Part shown: positions 47,075 through 56,731 of the stretch, in pieces | Layout: every line of letters begins with the position of its first letter | How positions within the stretch are numbered: the stretch's first letter is position 1 | NCBI GenBank assembly: GCA_913057175.1 | Contig: CAJXNP010000017.1 | Span: 62,001 to 126,000, forward strand | Length of the DNA stretch: 64,000 nucleotides | Direction: 5' to 3' | Source of the DNA: an uncultured Cytophagales bacterium | GTDB lineage: Bacteria; Bacteroidota; Bacteroidia; Cytophagales; Cyclobacteriaceae | Made by a program: the position numbers and the translations under genes | The notes under the pieces: generated by a model | Databases searched by the model: none | What the model saw: only the letters and a program-made list of their open reading frames with translations | What the model was told of the DNA's origin: nothing

Positions 47075-48400
47075 ATGAATTCTAAAATAGTTCTTTGGTC
47101 GGTAACAGTAGCATTAGGTGGGTTTCTATTCGGGTTTGACACAGCGGTCATCTCAGGGGCAGAAAAATATATCCAGGATGTGTGGCAACTTAATGTTTTC
47201 CAGCATGGATTAACTGTTTCCATTGCTTTAATAGGGACTGTTTTAGGCGCATTGGTCGGTGGAATTCCTTCGGATGCATTTGGAAGAAAAAATACATTAT
47301 TCTGGATAGCGGTTTTATACCTGCTTTCCGCGATCGGATCTGCTTTAGCAACAGACTGGTATATGTTTTTGTTTTTCAGGTTTATTGGCGGTATTGGTGT
47401 TGGAGCTTCTTCGGTCGCCGCACCGATGTATATTTCCGAGATATCACCTGCCAATGACCGAGGCAAACTCGTTGCTTTATTCCAATTTAACATCGTATTC
47501 GGAATTCTGATTGCTTATTTATCCAATTACCTGATTGATGGGGTCATAGACAATGCATGGAGGTGGATGTTGGGAGTTGAGGCGTTTCCATCGTTGGTAT
47601 TTTTGATCCTGATATTATTCGTGCCCGAAAGCCCACGATGGTTGATCATTAAGAAAGATAACATAGAAGAAGCACGAAAAGTACTGGCTGTTATTGACGA
47701 GGCAAATGTGGATCAACTAGTGTCCAATATAAAAGGGAGCCGACATGAAAAATCCAGTGAAAAGCATTTGTTTTCCACCAGGCAATACAGGTTGCCGATT
47801 ATGCTTGCTGTTTTATTTGCCGTGTTCAACCAGGTTTCCGGGATTAATGCGATTATTTACTATGCTCCCAGAATATTTGAAATGACTGGATTGGGCACTA
47901 GCTCAGCATTGTTATCCACATCGGGCATAGGGTTAATCAACTTTATTTTCACTTTATTAGCATTGAGATTTATTGATAATGTGGGCCGTAAAAAGCTCAT
48001 GCTAATAGGTTCCGTAGGGTTGATCATAACATTGGGATTAGTATCTCGCGCTTTTTACCAGCAGGATTTTACAGGTTATACGGTTCCAATTCTACTGTTT
48101 CTTTACATAGCCTTTTTTGCCTTCTCCCAAGGAGCAGTAATATGGGTTTTTATTTCTGAGATATTCCCCAATCAGGTTCGGGCTAGCGGTCAGGCATTGG
48201 GCAGTTTTACACACTGGATCATGGCTGCAATCATCGCCTTTTCTTTCCCCTTCTTTTCGGAAAAGCTGGGAGGAGGAAATACCTTCATGATCTTTACAGT
48301 TATGATGGTTCTGCAATTGATTTTCGTGTGGAAGATCATGCCTGAAACCAAAGGGAAATCACTAGAGCAAATAGAGGTTTTAGAGAAAGAATTTGTCTGA
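47075..48400 (+). CDS. MFS sugar porter, probable fructose importer
   Basis: A 441-aa sugar:proton symporter of the sugar porter family with 12 spans. Family marks are GGFLFGFDTAVISGAEKYIQ at the start, GRKN in the first intracellular loop, RFIGGIGVGASSVAAPMYISEISPA, PESPRWLI and PETKGKSLEQIE at the end. It ends one base before the fructokinase start, so it is placed in the fructan operon and probably brings fructose into the cytoplasm. It begins 215 bp after the sensor gene, with its own likely promoter. Confidence 0.9.
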   Translation: MNSKIVLWSVTVALGGFLFGFDTAVISGAEKYIQDVWQLNVFQHGLTVSIALIGTVLGALVGGIPSDAFGRKNTLFWIAVLYLLSAIGSALATDWYMFLFFRFIGGIGVGASSVAAPMYISEISPANDRGKLVALFQFNIVFGILIAYLSNYLIDGVIDNAWRWMLGVEAFPSLVFLILILFVPESPRWLIIKKDNIEEARKVLAVIDEANVDQLVSNIKGSRHEKSSEKHLFSTRQYRLPIMLAVLFAVFNQVSGINAIIYYAPRIFEMTGLGTSSALLSTSGIGLINFIFTLLALRFIDNVGRKKLMLIGSVGLIITLGLVSRAFYQQDFTGYTVPILLFLYIAFFAFSQGAVIWVFISEIFPNQVRASGQALGSFTHWIMAAIIAFSFPFFSEKLGGGNTFMIFTVMMVLQLIFVWKIMPETKGKSLEQIEVLEKEFV

Positions 48401-48401
48401 A

Positions 48402-49319
48402 ATGAAAAGAGAAAAGAACAAATCGGTCACCTGTTTCGGAGAAATCCTTTGGGACATGCTTCCGTCAGGTAAACAACCGGGAGGCGCACCAATGAACGTT
48501 GCTATGCACCTAAATAAATTTGGTGTCCCGGTAGAGATGATTAGTCGCGTAGGTAATGACGAATTGGGAAGAGAGATTTTGAATTATCTGAAAGAAAATA
48601 AACTCAAAACCGATTATGTCCAGATCGATGGAATTAATAATACCGGCATAGTAAAGGTTTATCTCGATGATCAAAAAAATGCAACTTATGATATTGTTAA
48701 ACCGGTAGCCTGGGATTTTATAGAGCTTGAGGATCCAATAGTTCAATTGGCTAAAAATTCGGACTACTTCGTCTTCGGTAGCCTGGCAGGCCGTAGCAAA
48801 ACTTCGAATGATACCTTAATAGAGCTTATTGGCTACGCCAAAAAGAAGGTTTTTGATATCAACCTGAGAAAGCCACATTTCAATAAAGAGAAGATCGCTC
48901 AAATACTGACTCTATCGGATATCGTGAAGTTGAACAATGAAGAGGTGGAGGTTTTAAAAGGATGGTTTGGAAGTACAGGAGATACAATAGACGTTATTTG
49001 CAAAAACATTAAAGAAAAGTTTTCAATTGAAACAATGATTGTCACAATGGGTGACAAAGGTGCCTTGGTTTATCACGAGGAACACATGTTTATGAATACA
49101 GGGTTTAAAGTAACTACCCGGGATACCATTGGCAGCGGAGATTCTTTTCTCGCTGCATTTCTTGCTACCTATATTGAGGGTAAGAGCATACAGGAATGTT
49201 TGGAAATATCTTGTGGTACAGGGTCTTATGTTGCTACCTGTGTTGGAGCAAATCCCTTTTATACAAAGCATGACATTTTAGAATTTATCAAAGAAAAAAA
49301 AAGAATGATAAAAATTTGA
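48402..49319 (+). CDS. PfkB-family carbohydrate kinase, probable fructokinase
   Basis: A 305-aa cytoplasmic kinase expected to phosphorylate fructose. PfkB motifs are present: GGAPMNVAMHLNKFG early and the ATP-binding/catalytic loop TTRDTIGSGDSFLAAFLATY late, with the catalytic Asp after GSG. The start ATG at 48402 comes one base after the transporter stop; a TTG at 48393 would overlap. The length (about 300) is normal. Together with the transporter, GH32 and SusCD it gives a full fructan route. Confidence 0.88.
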   Translation: MKREKNKSVTCFGEILWDMLPSGKQPGGAPMNVAMHLNKFGVPVEMISRVGNDELGREILNYLKENKLKTDYVQIDGINNTGIVKVYLDDQKNATYDIVKPVAWDFIELEDPIVQLAKNSDYFVFGSLAGRSKTSNDTLIELIGYAKKKVFDINLRKPHFNKEKIAQILTLSDIVKLNNEEVEVLKGWFGSTGDTIDVICKNIKEKFSIETMIVTMGDKGALVYHEEHMFMNTGFKVTTRDTIGSGDSFLAAFLATYIEGKSIQECLEISCGTGSYVATCVGANPFYTKHDILEFIKEKKRMIKI

Positions 49320-49330
49320 CACAAAGAAAT

Positions 49331-49370
49331 TTTGCTTGTCGATAATCCTATACGAGGGTGTCCAAGCAAA
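49331..49370. repeat. inverted repeat TTTGCTTG/CAAGCAAA between kinase and susC
   Basis: 8-bp perfect arms at 49331-49338 and 49363-49370 around a 24-nt loop, in the 90-bp gap before susC. It may be a binding site of the hybrid sensor or a weak hairpin that tunes expression of susC. It lacks a T tract. Confidence 0.35.
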
Positions 49371-49409
49371 TCAAAAAAGTATTACCAAAACTAATTTAAA
49401 CATTAAAGT

Positions 49410-52400
49410 ATGAGACAACAATTATTACTTAAACCGATCATGTTGTCAGTGATTGCGCTATGTTTTAGCCAATTCACATGGGCACAAGAAAACATCGTGA
49501 AGGGACGGGTCACCTCTTCAACCGATGGAATTGGATTGCCTGGAGTTACTGTAGTAGTAAAAGGTACCGCAAGCGGAACAACAACTGACTTTGAAGGAAA
49601 TTATAACATTTCTGTACAGCCACAGGATGTTTTGGTTTATTCTTATGTTGGCTACATTACTCAGGAACTTGAGGTAGGAGGTCAATCAGTTATTAATGTA
49701 TCCATGACGGAGGATCTGACAGAACTTGAAGAAATTGTCGTGACAGGTTATGCTACAGAACGAAAAGTGGATGTGACGGGAGCAGTAGCTGTAGTAGATC
49801 TCGAGCCAATTAAGAATACAACAGGTGGAAACCCCATGCAGGCGCTGCAGGGAAGAATTCCCGGTCTTTACATCGAAAAGACAGGCACACCAACAGCAGC
49901 GAACAGTAGAATACTGATACGGGGGGTAAATACGTTGGGTGATAATAATCCTCTGTATATCATTGACGGAGTGCCCACAAAAAGACCTGAGGTTTTTCAA
50001 ACGATCAGTCCCGGAGCAATAGAATCCGTTCAGGTACTGAAGGATGCTTCTGCCTCTTCCATTTATGGAGCCAGGGCATCTAACGGTGTTGTTATTGTAA
50101 CAACGAGAGATGGTTCAAAGACAGGTGGGAAAGTCAACATTCAGTTGAATTCAAATGTTTCAATTCAATCTGAAAAATCACAGCGATTCGAAATGTTAAA
50201 TGCGGTAGACAGAGGGAGAGCACTGTGGCAGGCATCTGTGAATGACAGGGTAGACCCTGCAAGTGGGTATGGCGAGATATATGATTTTGACTGGAACGAT
50301 GATTTTGACAATCCTGTATTGAACAGCGTAACGGTACAACCTTTCGTCGGTGGTGATCCAAATGTCCCTGCAGGCGATACTGATTGGCAGGAAGAGTCTT
50401 ATGAAACCGGCTATGTTTTTAACAATGATCTGACCATTTCCGGAGGTAATGAGAAGTCATCTGTTTTGATGAACCTTGGCTATCTCAAGAATACTGGAAT
50501 GCTGAAGTACACAAATTATGACAGGATTACTGCCCGGTTAAATGCACAGTCCAGTATATTCAACGAGCGTGTGAAAGTAGGAATGAATACGCAATATGTT
50601 TCTTCAAATGAAACCCTTGAAACCCCGGACCTCGGTAGCGCCCCTACACCGGGATTAGCTATTACCCTAGCGCCTACCATACCGGTATATACATCAACCG
50701 GTGAATTTGCCGGACCTTTGGGATCCGGATATTCTGATAGAAACAATCCGGTGCACATGCAATACATTAATCGATGGGATAATACCAACAGAACTTATCT
50801 TTTCGGAAATGTTTATGCGGCGATTGAACCTGTCACTAACCTGGTATTCAGAACAAATGTTGGTGTAGATTATTCCGTAGTGAAAGACAAGGATATTGAA
50901 GTCACCTTTGTTGAAGGATTCATCGCACGAGATGTTAACAGTCTGACTGAGTATTCAAGTGATTTTGTCAGTGTCACCTGGTCTAATACCCTTAATTACC
51001 GGCTATTCCTTGGAAAAAGTACATTCGATTTCCTTGTTGGTGTAGAATCCGTTGGCAATAACTTCAAAGATATTACCGGCTATAAAGAAGGTTTTGCTGT
51101 GCAATCAGAAGACTTCTTTGTTTTAAGCGCAGGAACCAGCAATGGAAATAGTTTTGGGACCGCTACGAGCAGTAGATTGTTTTCACAATTTGGAAAAATA
51201 AACTATAACTATGCAGATCGTTACCTGGCTTCTTTCACATTAAGACGTGATGGGTCCTCCCGATTTGGTTCTGACGATCGATATGGTATTTTCCCTGCAG
51301 CAACATTTGGCTGGAGGATCAGCGAAGAAAACTTCTTAAGTGATAAGAGCTTTTTATCTGATCTGAAATTAAGAGTCGGATTGGGACGTGTCGGAAATCA
51401 GGATATTGGAGATTTTGCGAGCCTGGGATTGTTTGAGCCTCGATATGGAGCAACGGCATCTCAGGTACAGGGAATAGGGCATGTGGACTTCTTTGATCAA
51501 TATTGGAATGTTGGATCTGCTTATGATTTAAATGGTGCCAATACCGGAAACCTTCCTTCAGGGTTCGTTTCAGTTCAGGCCGCTAACCCGGCATTGAAAT
51601 GGGAAACAACCGATGAATTAAATATGGGAGTGGATTTTGGGTTTTTCAACGGAAAGGTTCTCGGTTCCTTTGACTATTTTACCCGTGAAACAAGAGATAT
51701 ATTAATTCAACCTCCTGTGGCCTCAGCAGTCGGAGAAGGCCAGCTGCAATGGTTAAATGGAGCAACTAAACAAAACAAAGGCTGGGAGCTGGCTTTGGCT
51801 TACTATGGAGAGACAACCGGAGATTTCAGCTACAGCATCTATGCCAATGCTGCTCATTTCAAGGACGAAATAACCGAACTCCCGGAAGAAGTTCGAACAG
51901 CCTATCCGGGCAATGTTGAGCAAACAATCATTGGCCACTCGGAGCTTTCCATTTTTGGATATGTAACGGATGGGATATTCCAAAATCAGGGAGAGGTCGA
52001 TGCACACGCCACTCAGGTGGGAGCAGGCCCCGGAAGGATAAGATATGCTGATTTGAACAATGATGGACGAATTGATGCGCTGGATCAAAAGTTTCTCGGA
52101 ACTACATTGCCAGACCTGGAATACAGCCTGAGGGTTGATTTGATTTACAAAAACTTTGACTTTTCAATCTTTGGTTCCGGAGTAGCCGGAAAAACAGGGT
52201 TTGATCCGTATACATTTTACAATGATTTCATCAGGGGTCGTGACAATGTTGGCCCGGGAGTATTTGAAGCATGGACTCCCCAAAATCCATCTTCCTCAGT
52301 TCCATCCCTGACATTGTCGGACGGGAATAATGAAACTCGTACATCTGATTATTTCAATGTAAATGCTTCCTATTTTAAAATGAGGAATATGCAGTTAGGC

Positions 52401-52583
52401 TATAGTCTGCCTGAGTCAATTATCGGCAATATTGGTATGGAGCAATTGAGGATTTACCTGATGGCAGAAAATCTGTTCTGGTTCAAGACAAAAGACTTTC
52501 AGGGCCCGGATCCCGAACGAACAGATGTTAATGTGATCCCGATCCCAACGACGGTAACATTAGGTGTAAATGTTTCATTATAA
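49410..52583 (+). CDS. susC: SusC-like TonB-linked outer-membrane transporter
   Basis: A 1057-aa outer-membrane receptor for oligosaccharide uptake. After the signal peptide (MLSVIALCFSQFTWAQ) comes a carboxypeptidase-D regulatory-like domain (VKGRVTSSTDGIGLPGVTVVVKG), the TonB-box-like stretch LEEIVVTGYATERK, the plug with NPLYIIDGVPT and VLKDASASSIYGARASNGVVIVTT, and a 22-strand barrel ending in VTLGVNVSL. The length is normal for SusC. It forms a pair with the next gene and sits between fructokinase and GH32, so fructo-oligosaccharides are the likely cargo. Confidence 0.94.
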   Translation: MRQQLLLKPIMLSVIALCFSQFTWAQENIVKGRVTSSTDGIGLPGVTVVVKGTASGTTTDFEGNYNISVQPQDVLVYSYVGYITQELEVGGQSVINVSMTEDLTELEEIVVTGYATERKVDVTGAVAVVDLEPIKNTTGGNPMQALQGRIPGLYIEKTGTPTAANSRILIRGVNTLGDNNPLYIIDGVPTKRPEVFQTISPGAIESVQVLKDASASSIYGARASNGVVIVTTRDGSKTGGKVNIQLNSNVSIQSEKSQRFEMLNAVDRGRALWQASVNDRVDPASGYGEIYDFDWNDDFDNPVLNSVTVQPFVGGDPNVPAGDTDWQEESYETGYVFNNDLTISGGNEKSSVLMNLGYLKNTGMLKYTNYDRITARLNAQSSIFNERVKVGMNTQYVSSNETLETPDLGSAPTPGLAITLAPTIPVYTSTGEFAGPLGSGYSDRNNPVHMQYINRWDNTNRTYLFGNVYAAIEPVTNLVFRTNVGVDYSVVKDKDIEVTFVEGFIARDVNSLTEYSSDFVSVTWSNTLNYRLFLGKSTFDFLVGVESVGNNFKDITGYKEGFAVQSEDFFVLSAGTSNGNSFGTATSSRLFSQFGKINYNYADRYLASFTLRRDGSSRFGSDDRYGIFPAATFGWRISEENFLSDKSFLSDLKLRVGLGRVGNQDIGDFASLGLFEPRYGATASQVQGIGHVDFFDQYWNVGSAYDLNGANTGNLPSGFVSVQAANPALKWETTDELNMGVDFGFFNGKVLGSFDYFTRETRDILIQPPVASAVGEGQLQWLNGATKQNKGWELALAYYGETTGDFSYSIYANAAHFKDEITELPEEVRTAYPGNVEQTIIGHSELSIFGYVTDGIFQNQGEVDAHATQVGAGPGRIRYADLNNDGRIDALDQKFLGTTLPDLEYSLRVDLIYKNFDFSIFGSGVAGKTGFDPYTFYNDFIRGRDNVGPGVFEAWTPQNPSSSVPSLTLSDGNNETRTSDYFNVNASYFKMRNMQLGYSLPESIIGNIGMEQLRIYLMAENLFWFKTKDFQGPDPERTDVNVIPIPTTVTLGVNVSL

Positions 52584-52604
52584 GCTATTTAAAAATTGAA
52601 AGAT

Positions 52605-54338
52605 ATGAAAAGAAATATAAAATATTTGTACTTGGCAATGGTAGTGTTCCTATTGGCTTCATGTAGCGACTACCTCGAAACCGAGCCGCAAGGTGCCGTA
52701 TCTTCCGGCGCATCTTCAGCAGAAAGTGCTGAGGGATTGGTGACAGCAGCTTATGCTGGTGTAGGAAATGATGATATGATAGGTCCGATGTCAAGCATGT
52801 GGGCATATGGCAGTGTAAGGTCTGATGATGCCTATAAAGGTGGAGGAGGTGTATCGGATGTTGCTGATATCAACTTTTATGAGCAATACAACCTTACACA
52901 ACCTGACCAGGGATGGATGCATCCATATACCTGGGAGAATTTCTATTTGGCAATTTCACGGGCTAATTCGGCTTTACGATCTCTGAACGAGCTCACGGAT
53001 GAAGATTTCGACCTTAGAATGACAAGAATAGCCGAGGCCCGGTTTCTCCGTGGGCACTCTCACTTTGTGCTGAAGGTCTTATTTAAATATATCCCGTACA
53101 TTGATGAAACACTTTCTAATGAAGAGATCCAGCAGGTTTCAAACCGCGAATATTCTAATGATGAACTATGGAATAAAATTGCTGAGGACTTTGAATTTGC
53201 TATGAATAATTTACCAGAAACTCAACCGGAAATCGGACGAGCTAACAAATATGCGGCAGCGGCATACCTTGCCAAACTCAGACTTTACCAGGCATATGAA
53301 CAGGATGAAAACAACCAGGTGGTAGACATTAATCAAGAACACCTGCAAGAGGTAGTGGATCTCACAGAAATGGTGATAAGTTCCGGTCAATATAGTTTAC
53401 AAGCAGATTTTGCCGAAAATTTTCTAGATGGATACGATAATGGGACAGAATCGATCTTCGCGGTACAATTTTCCATTAGCGATGGAACATCTGTTGGACG
53501 ACTAAGTTTTGTTACGGGATTGAATTATCCACACGGTGCACCTCAATACGGATGTTGTGGATTTCATGCGCCAAGTCAGAACATGGTTAATGCATTTGCG
53601 ACCGACGTAGACGGCTTACCAAAATTTGACACATTTAATGATGTTGAGTTAGGTGCGGAAGATATTACAGCTTCAGGCGTTACAGTTGATCCAAGAATAG
53701 ATCATTCAGTTGGGATTGATGGTCATCCATATAAATATCGAAATGATGATGACTATATTTTCAAAAACAGCTGGGTTCGCGACCCGGGAGTTTATGGGTT
53801 TTTTCAAAGTATGAAGGAACAACAGGCAGCAGATTGTTCATGTTATAAAAAAGAAGGTCCCTTTATTGGTACTTCTAAAAACATTGATATCATTCGTTAT
53901 GCAGACGTATTGTTATGGCAGGCCGAAGCATATATTGAGCTGGGTGAGCATGATAAAGCCATGCCATTAATCAATATGGTTAGAAAAAGAGCTTCTGAAA
54001 GTACGGATAGAACCAGGTTGTCGGATGGTTCTTCTCCTTCAAATTATTTGGTTAATGAATATGACGGTAATAATTTGGATTGGACACAAGAAAATGCAAG
54101 AATGGCATTGAGGTGGGAAAGAAGATTGGAGTTTGCCATGGAGGGTCCTCGTTTCTTTGACCTTGTACGATGGGGAATCGCTGAGGAAACTTTAAACGCT
54201 TACCTCGACAAGGAAAAGACAAGAAGGGATTTTCTTAATGCCGCGGAATTTACTGCTGGCAGGGATGAATATTATCCTATCCCTCAGAGAGAAATAGATT
54301 TTACTAATGGATTATATGAACAAAATGTGGGTTATTAG
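52605..54338 (+). CDS. susD: SusD-like surface glycan-binding lipoprotein
   Basis: A 577-aa lipoprotein that lids the SusC barrel. The lipobox LASCSDYLETEP fits the family, with TPR-like helices in IAEARFLRGHSHFVLKVLFKYIPY, and the conserved end reads RMALRWERRLEFAMEGPRFFDLVRWG and FTAGRDEYYPIPQREI. The ATG at 52605 gives a normal signal peptide; TTG 52596 would add three residues. It begins 21 bp after susC. No SusE/SusF-type protein follows; GH32 is next. Confidence 0.94.
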   Translation: MKRNIKYLYLAMVVFLLASCSDYLETEPQGAVSSGASSAESAEGLVTAAYAGVGNDDMIGPMSSMWAYGSVRSDDAYKGGGGVSDVADINFYEQYNLTQPDQGWMHPYTWENFYLAISRANSALRSLNELTDEDFDLRMTRIAEARFLRGHSHFVLKVLFKYIPYIDETLSNEEIQQVSNREYSNDELWNKIAEDFEFAMNNLPETQPEIGRANKYAAAAYLAKLRLYQAYEQDENNQVVDINQEHLQEVVDLTEMVISSGQYSLQADFAENFLDGYDNGTESIFAVQFSISDGTSVGRLSFVTGLNYPHGAPQYGCCGFHAPSQNMVNAFATDVDGLPKFDTFNDVELGAEDITASGVTVDPRIDHSVGIDGHPYKYRNDDDYIFKNSWVRDPGVYGFFQSMKEQQAADCSCYKKEGPFIGTSKNIDIIRYADVLLWQAEAYIELGEHDKAMPLINMVRKRASESTDRTRLSDGSSPSNYLVNEYDGNNLDWTQENARMALRWERRLEFAMEGPRFFDLVRWGIAEETLNAYLDKEKTRRDFLNAAEFTAGRDEYYPIPQREIDFTNGLYEQNVGY

Positions 54339-54358
54339 GTTAGTGAAACTTCATAATT

Positions 54359-54385
54359 CTGAGATGCCTTATCAAGGCATCTCAG
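54359..54385 (+). terminator. hairpin between susD and GH32 genes
   Basis: CTGAGATGCCTT and AAGGCATCTCAG form a perfect 12-bp stem with loop ATC, followed by TTTTC. It ends 29 bp before the GH32 ATG. It may be an intrinsic terminator or a stabilising processing hairpin that lowers GH32 expression relative to susCD. Confidence 0.65.
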
Positions 54386-54414
54386 TTTTCAAAAATAAAT
54401 ACAATCTATTCACT

Positions 54415-55947
54415 ATGATAAATAAATTGACCAAACGAAGATGTATTGTTGAATGTTTAATGCTAGGCTTACTTTTGACGACCATTAGCTGCAATAGCGA
54501 TAAAAAGGCAACACACACTTCAAATGAGCAAAAATCGGTTTTGGCAACATACACCGAACCCCACCGTCCACAATTTCATTTTTCACCAGATAGTATGTGG
54601 ATGAACGATCCGAATGGAATGGTCTTTTATGAAGGAGAGTACCATTTATTTTATCAATATTATCCCGATAGTACTGTCTGGGGCCCTATGCACTGGGGAC
54701 ATGCTGTTTCAACCGATCTGGTGCATTGGGATCATTTACCAATTGCTTTGTATCCGGATAAGCTGGGATATATATTTTCAGGTAGTGCAGTCGCTGATCT
54801 GCGTAATACCTCAGGATTTGGTAGTGAAGGGAATCCGCCATTAGTTGCCATATATACCTATCACGATGCGGTTGGGGCTGATGCGGGAAAAATTGACTAT
54901 CAGACACAAGGGATTGCTTACAGCCTTGACAAAGGACGTACATGGACAAAATATGAGGGAAATCCGGTTTTGAGCAATCCGGGAATCCAGGATTTTCGCG
55001 ATCCTAAGGTTTTCTGGCACGAAGAGACATCAAAATGGATAATGATCCTTGCAGTTAAAGATCGTATTCATCTATATTCCTCTGACAATTTAAAGGAATG
55101 GCAAAAAGAAAGTGAATTTGGAGAACATGCCGGGGCTCATGGGGGTGTTTGGGAATGTCCGGATCTGTTTCCCTTGACGAAAGACGGTATAACAAAATGG
55201 GTTCTACTTTTAAGCATCAACCCGGGTGGTCCGAATGGAGGCTCAGCTACTCAGTATTTTGTTGGCGACTTCGATGGTCATCAATTTACGGTCAACCACA
55301 GCGATGAGAGGTGGATTGATTTTGGCCCCGACAATTATGCCGGAGTCACTTGGTCAAATGTTGATGATAGAAAATTATTCATCGGATGGATGAGCAACTG
55401 GCATTATAGCCAGGTTGTGCCAACCGAAAGGTGGAGAAGCGCTATGACGATTCCGAGGGAATTATCCTTTGAGGAAATTGGAAATGAATATTATGTAAAG
55501 AGTGATCCGGTTGCTGAGATGGAAAATCTGATAGACAAAGAGCCGGTAGCCACCGATTCGGCTTCGCTCATAAACGGATTAGCGAGGATAGAAATAAGTA
55601 GGGTAGAAGTTAGTAGTTTCAGAATTTTCTTGTCAAATAATATGGATGAAAAACTAATAATTGGATTTGATAAGGAAGCTAATCGATATTACGTGGATCG
55701 GTCTCAATCGGGCAAAGTTGATTTCAATGAGGGTTTTAGAAATGTCGTTTATGCACCACGAATTACTGAAAGCGATAAAATAGATTTGACATTATTTGTC
55801 GATCATTCATCTGTGGAAGTATTTGCTGATGATGGATTATCCGTAATGACGACAATATTTTTTCCTAATGAAAATTTCACGGTTGTTGGTTATGAAATAG
55901 AAGGGGAGCCGGAGATATCTGTCAATCCGATAGAGGGAATTTGGTAG
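54415..55947 (+). CDS. GH32 family beta-fructanase lipoprotein
   Basis: A 510-aa secreted glycoside hydrolase for fructans (levan, inulin or sucrose). The lipobox ISCNS anchors it in the envelope. The GH32 catalytic triad is complete: nucleophile Asp65 in WMNDPNG, Asp196 in FRDPKVF and acid/base Glu247 in WECPDLF. The five-bladed propeller is followed by a beta-sandwich (FVDHSSVEVFADDGLSVMTTIFFP). The start at ATG 54415 fits the lipoprotein signal; upstream in-frame residues overlap susD and are discarded. It is the only fructan-cleaving gene visible, so chain specificity (levan or inulin) is open. Confidence 0.92.
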   Translation: MINKLTKRRCIVECLMLGLLLTTISCNSDKKATHTSNEQKSVLATYTEPHRPQFHFSPDSMWMNDPNGMVFYEGEYHLFYQYYPDSTVWGPMHWGHAVSTDLVHWDHLPIALYPDKLGYIFSGSAVADLRNTSGFGSEGNPPLVAIYTYHDAVGADAGKIDYQTQGIAYSLDKGRTWTKYEGNPVLSNPGIQDFRDPKVFWHEETSKWIMILAVKDRIHLYSSDNLKEWQKESEFGEHAGAHGGVWECPDLFPLTKDGITKWVLLLSINPGGPNGGSATQYFVGDFDGHQFTVNHSDERWIDFGPDNYAGVTWSNVDDRKLFIGWMSNWHYSQVVPTERWRSAMTIPRELSFEEIGNEYYVKSDPVAEMENLIDKEPVATDSASLINGLARIEISRVEVSSFRIFLSNNMDEKLIIGFDKEANRYYVDRSQSGKVDFNEGFRNVVYAPRITESDKIDLTLFVDHSSVEVFADDGLSVMTTIFFPNENFTVVGYEIEGEPEISVNPIEGIW

Positions 55948-55967
55948 TCTTTCGCCTGAAAACAATT

Positions 55968-56000
55968 AGCCATTCGATCACAGTACGTGATGGAATGGCT
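55968..56000. terminator. terminator-like stem between convergent genes
   Basis: AGCCATTC and GAATGGCT pair, with an inner ATCAC/GTGAT stem and loop AGTAC. It lies after the GH32 stop and before the oppositely directed 56.0-kb gene. T-rich sequence follows on the plus side. Confidence 0.65.
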
Positions 56001-56023
56001 TTGTATTTGATTAGTTTATTTCT

Positions 56024-56479
56024 CTAATACAATGAAGCTAATTCCGATTCTGACAACACACTAAACATCCGGTCTTCTACCATTGTCTTTAAGGTATAAA
56101 TACTCCTGCAGGTATTGCCGTCCAGTTTCCCAGGTTTCCATTGGACGTTGTTTGTGAAAAGTTCGGCAATTTCTTGTCTCAGCTTTTTATCCCTTACCTG
56201 ATAGCTGCAATCTAAAGACCCGCAACGGTTGATTTCAAAGATCTCAGAATTCCCTTCGCAATCAACTGCTATCATAATGGTCATGTAAAACGGATGTTTG
56301 GAATATTTACTTTTTTTCAGGGAAATGCTATTCAGTCTTTCTTCAATTTCTGCACTTGTAAGGGATGGTTGTGGAGTTCGATCCGGTATAATATGCAATC
56401 CCTGGCATTGGCTTGAAATAGTTTGAGAATAAGAGACAGTACAATAAAAAAGAAAAAGAATGAAGAAAAGTTTTTTCAT
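56024..56479 (-). CDS. secreted protein with TonB-C-terminus-like pattern
   Basis: A 151-aa product with a signal peptide (MKKLFFILFLFYCTVSYSQ). The mature part includes MTIMIAVDCEGNSEIFEINRCGSLDC and a C-terminal NNVQWKPGKLDGNTCRSIYTLKTMVED, which recalls the WxPA...G...V...I strand pattern of TonB C-terminal domains. Four Cys may form disulfides. It has no membrane anchor after the leader. The function is unknown. It stands alone after the fructan locus. Confidence 0.6.
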   Translation of the reverse strand: MKKLFFILFLFYCTVSYSQTISSQCQGLHIIPDRTPQPSLTSAEIEERLNSISLKKSKYSKHPFYMTIMIAVDCEGNSEIFEINRCGSLDCSYQVRDKKLRQEIAELFTNNVQWKPGKLDGNTCRSIYTLKTMVEDRMFSVLSESELASLY

Positions 56480-56731
56480 GGCAAAGGCTACGGTTATGTA
56501 CGACTAAAAAAGATCTCGAGTCCAGAGCTTTGGATAGTGCACTATTGTTCAAAACCTGCGAGTAATATAATCAATTTATATGTAAGGTTTAGGCCTGTTC
56601 ATGAAAAATTTTACACAGAATAAGTTAAATTTCAAGTAAGTAGCCCTTTATGTCTGTGGTAATGACATGTAAGAACGATCAGAAATTACAAGAATTTTAA
56701 CAAAGCTTCCAATGAGTTATCAATATTTCAG

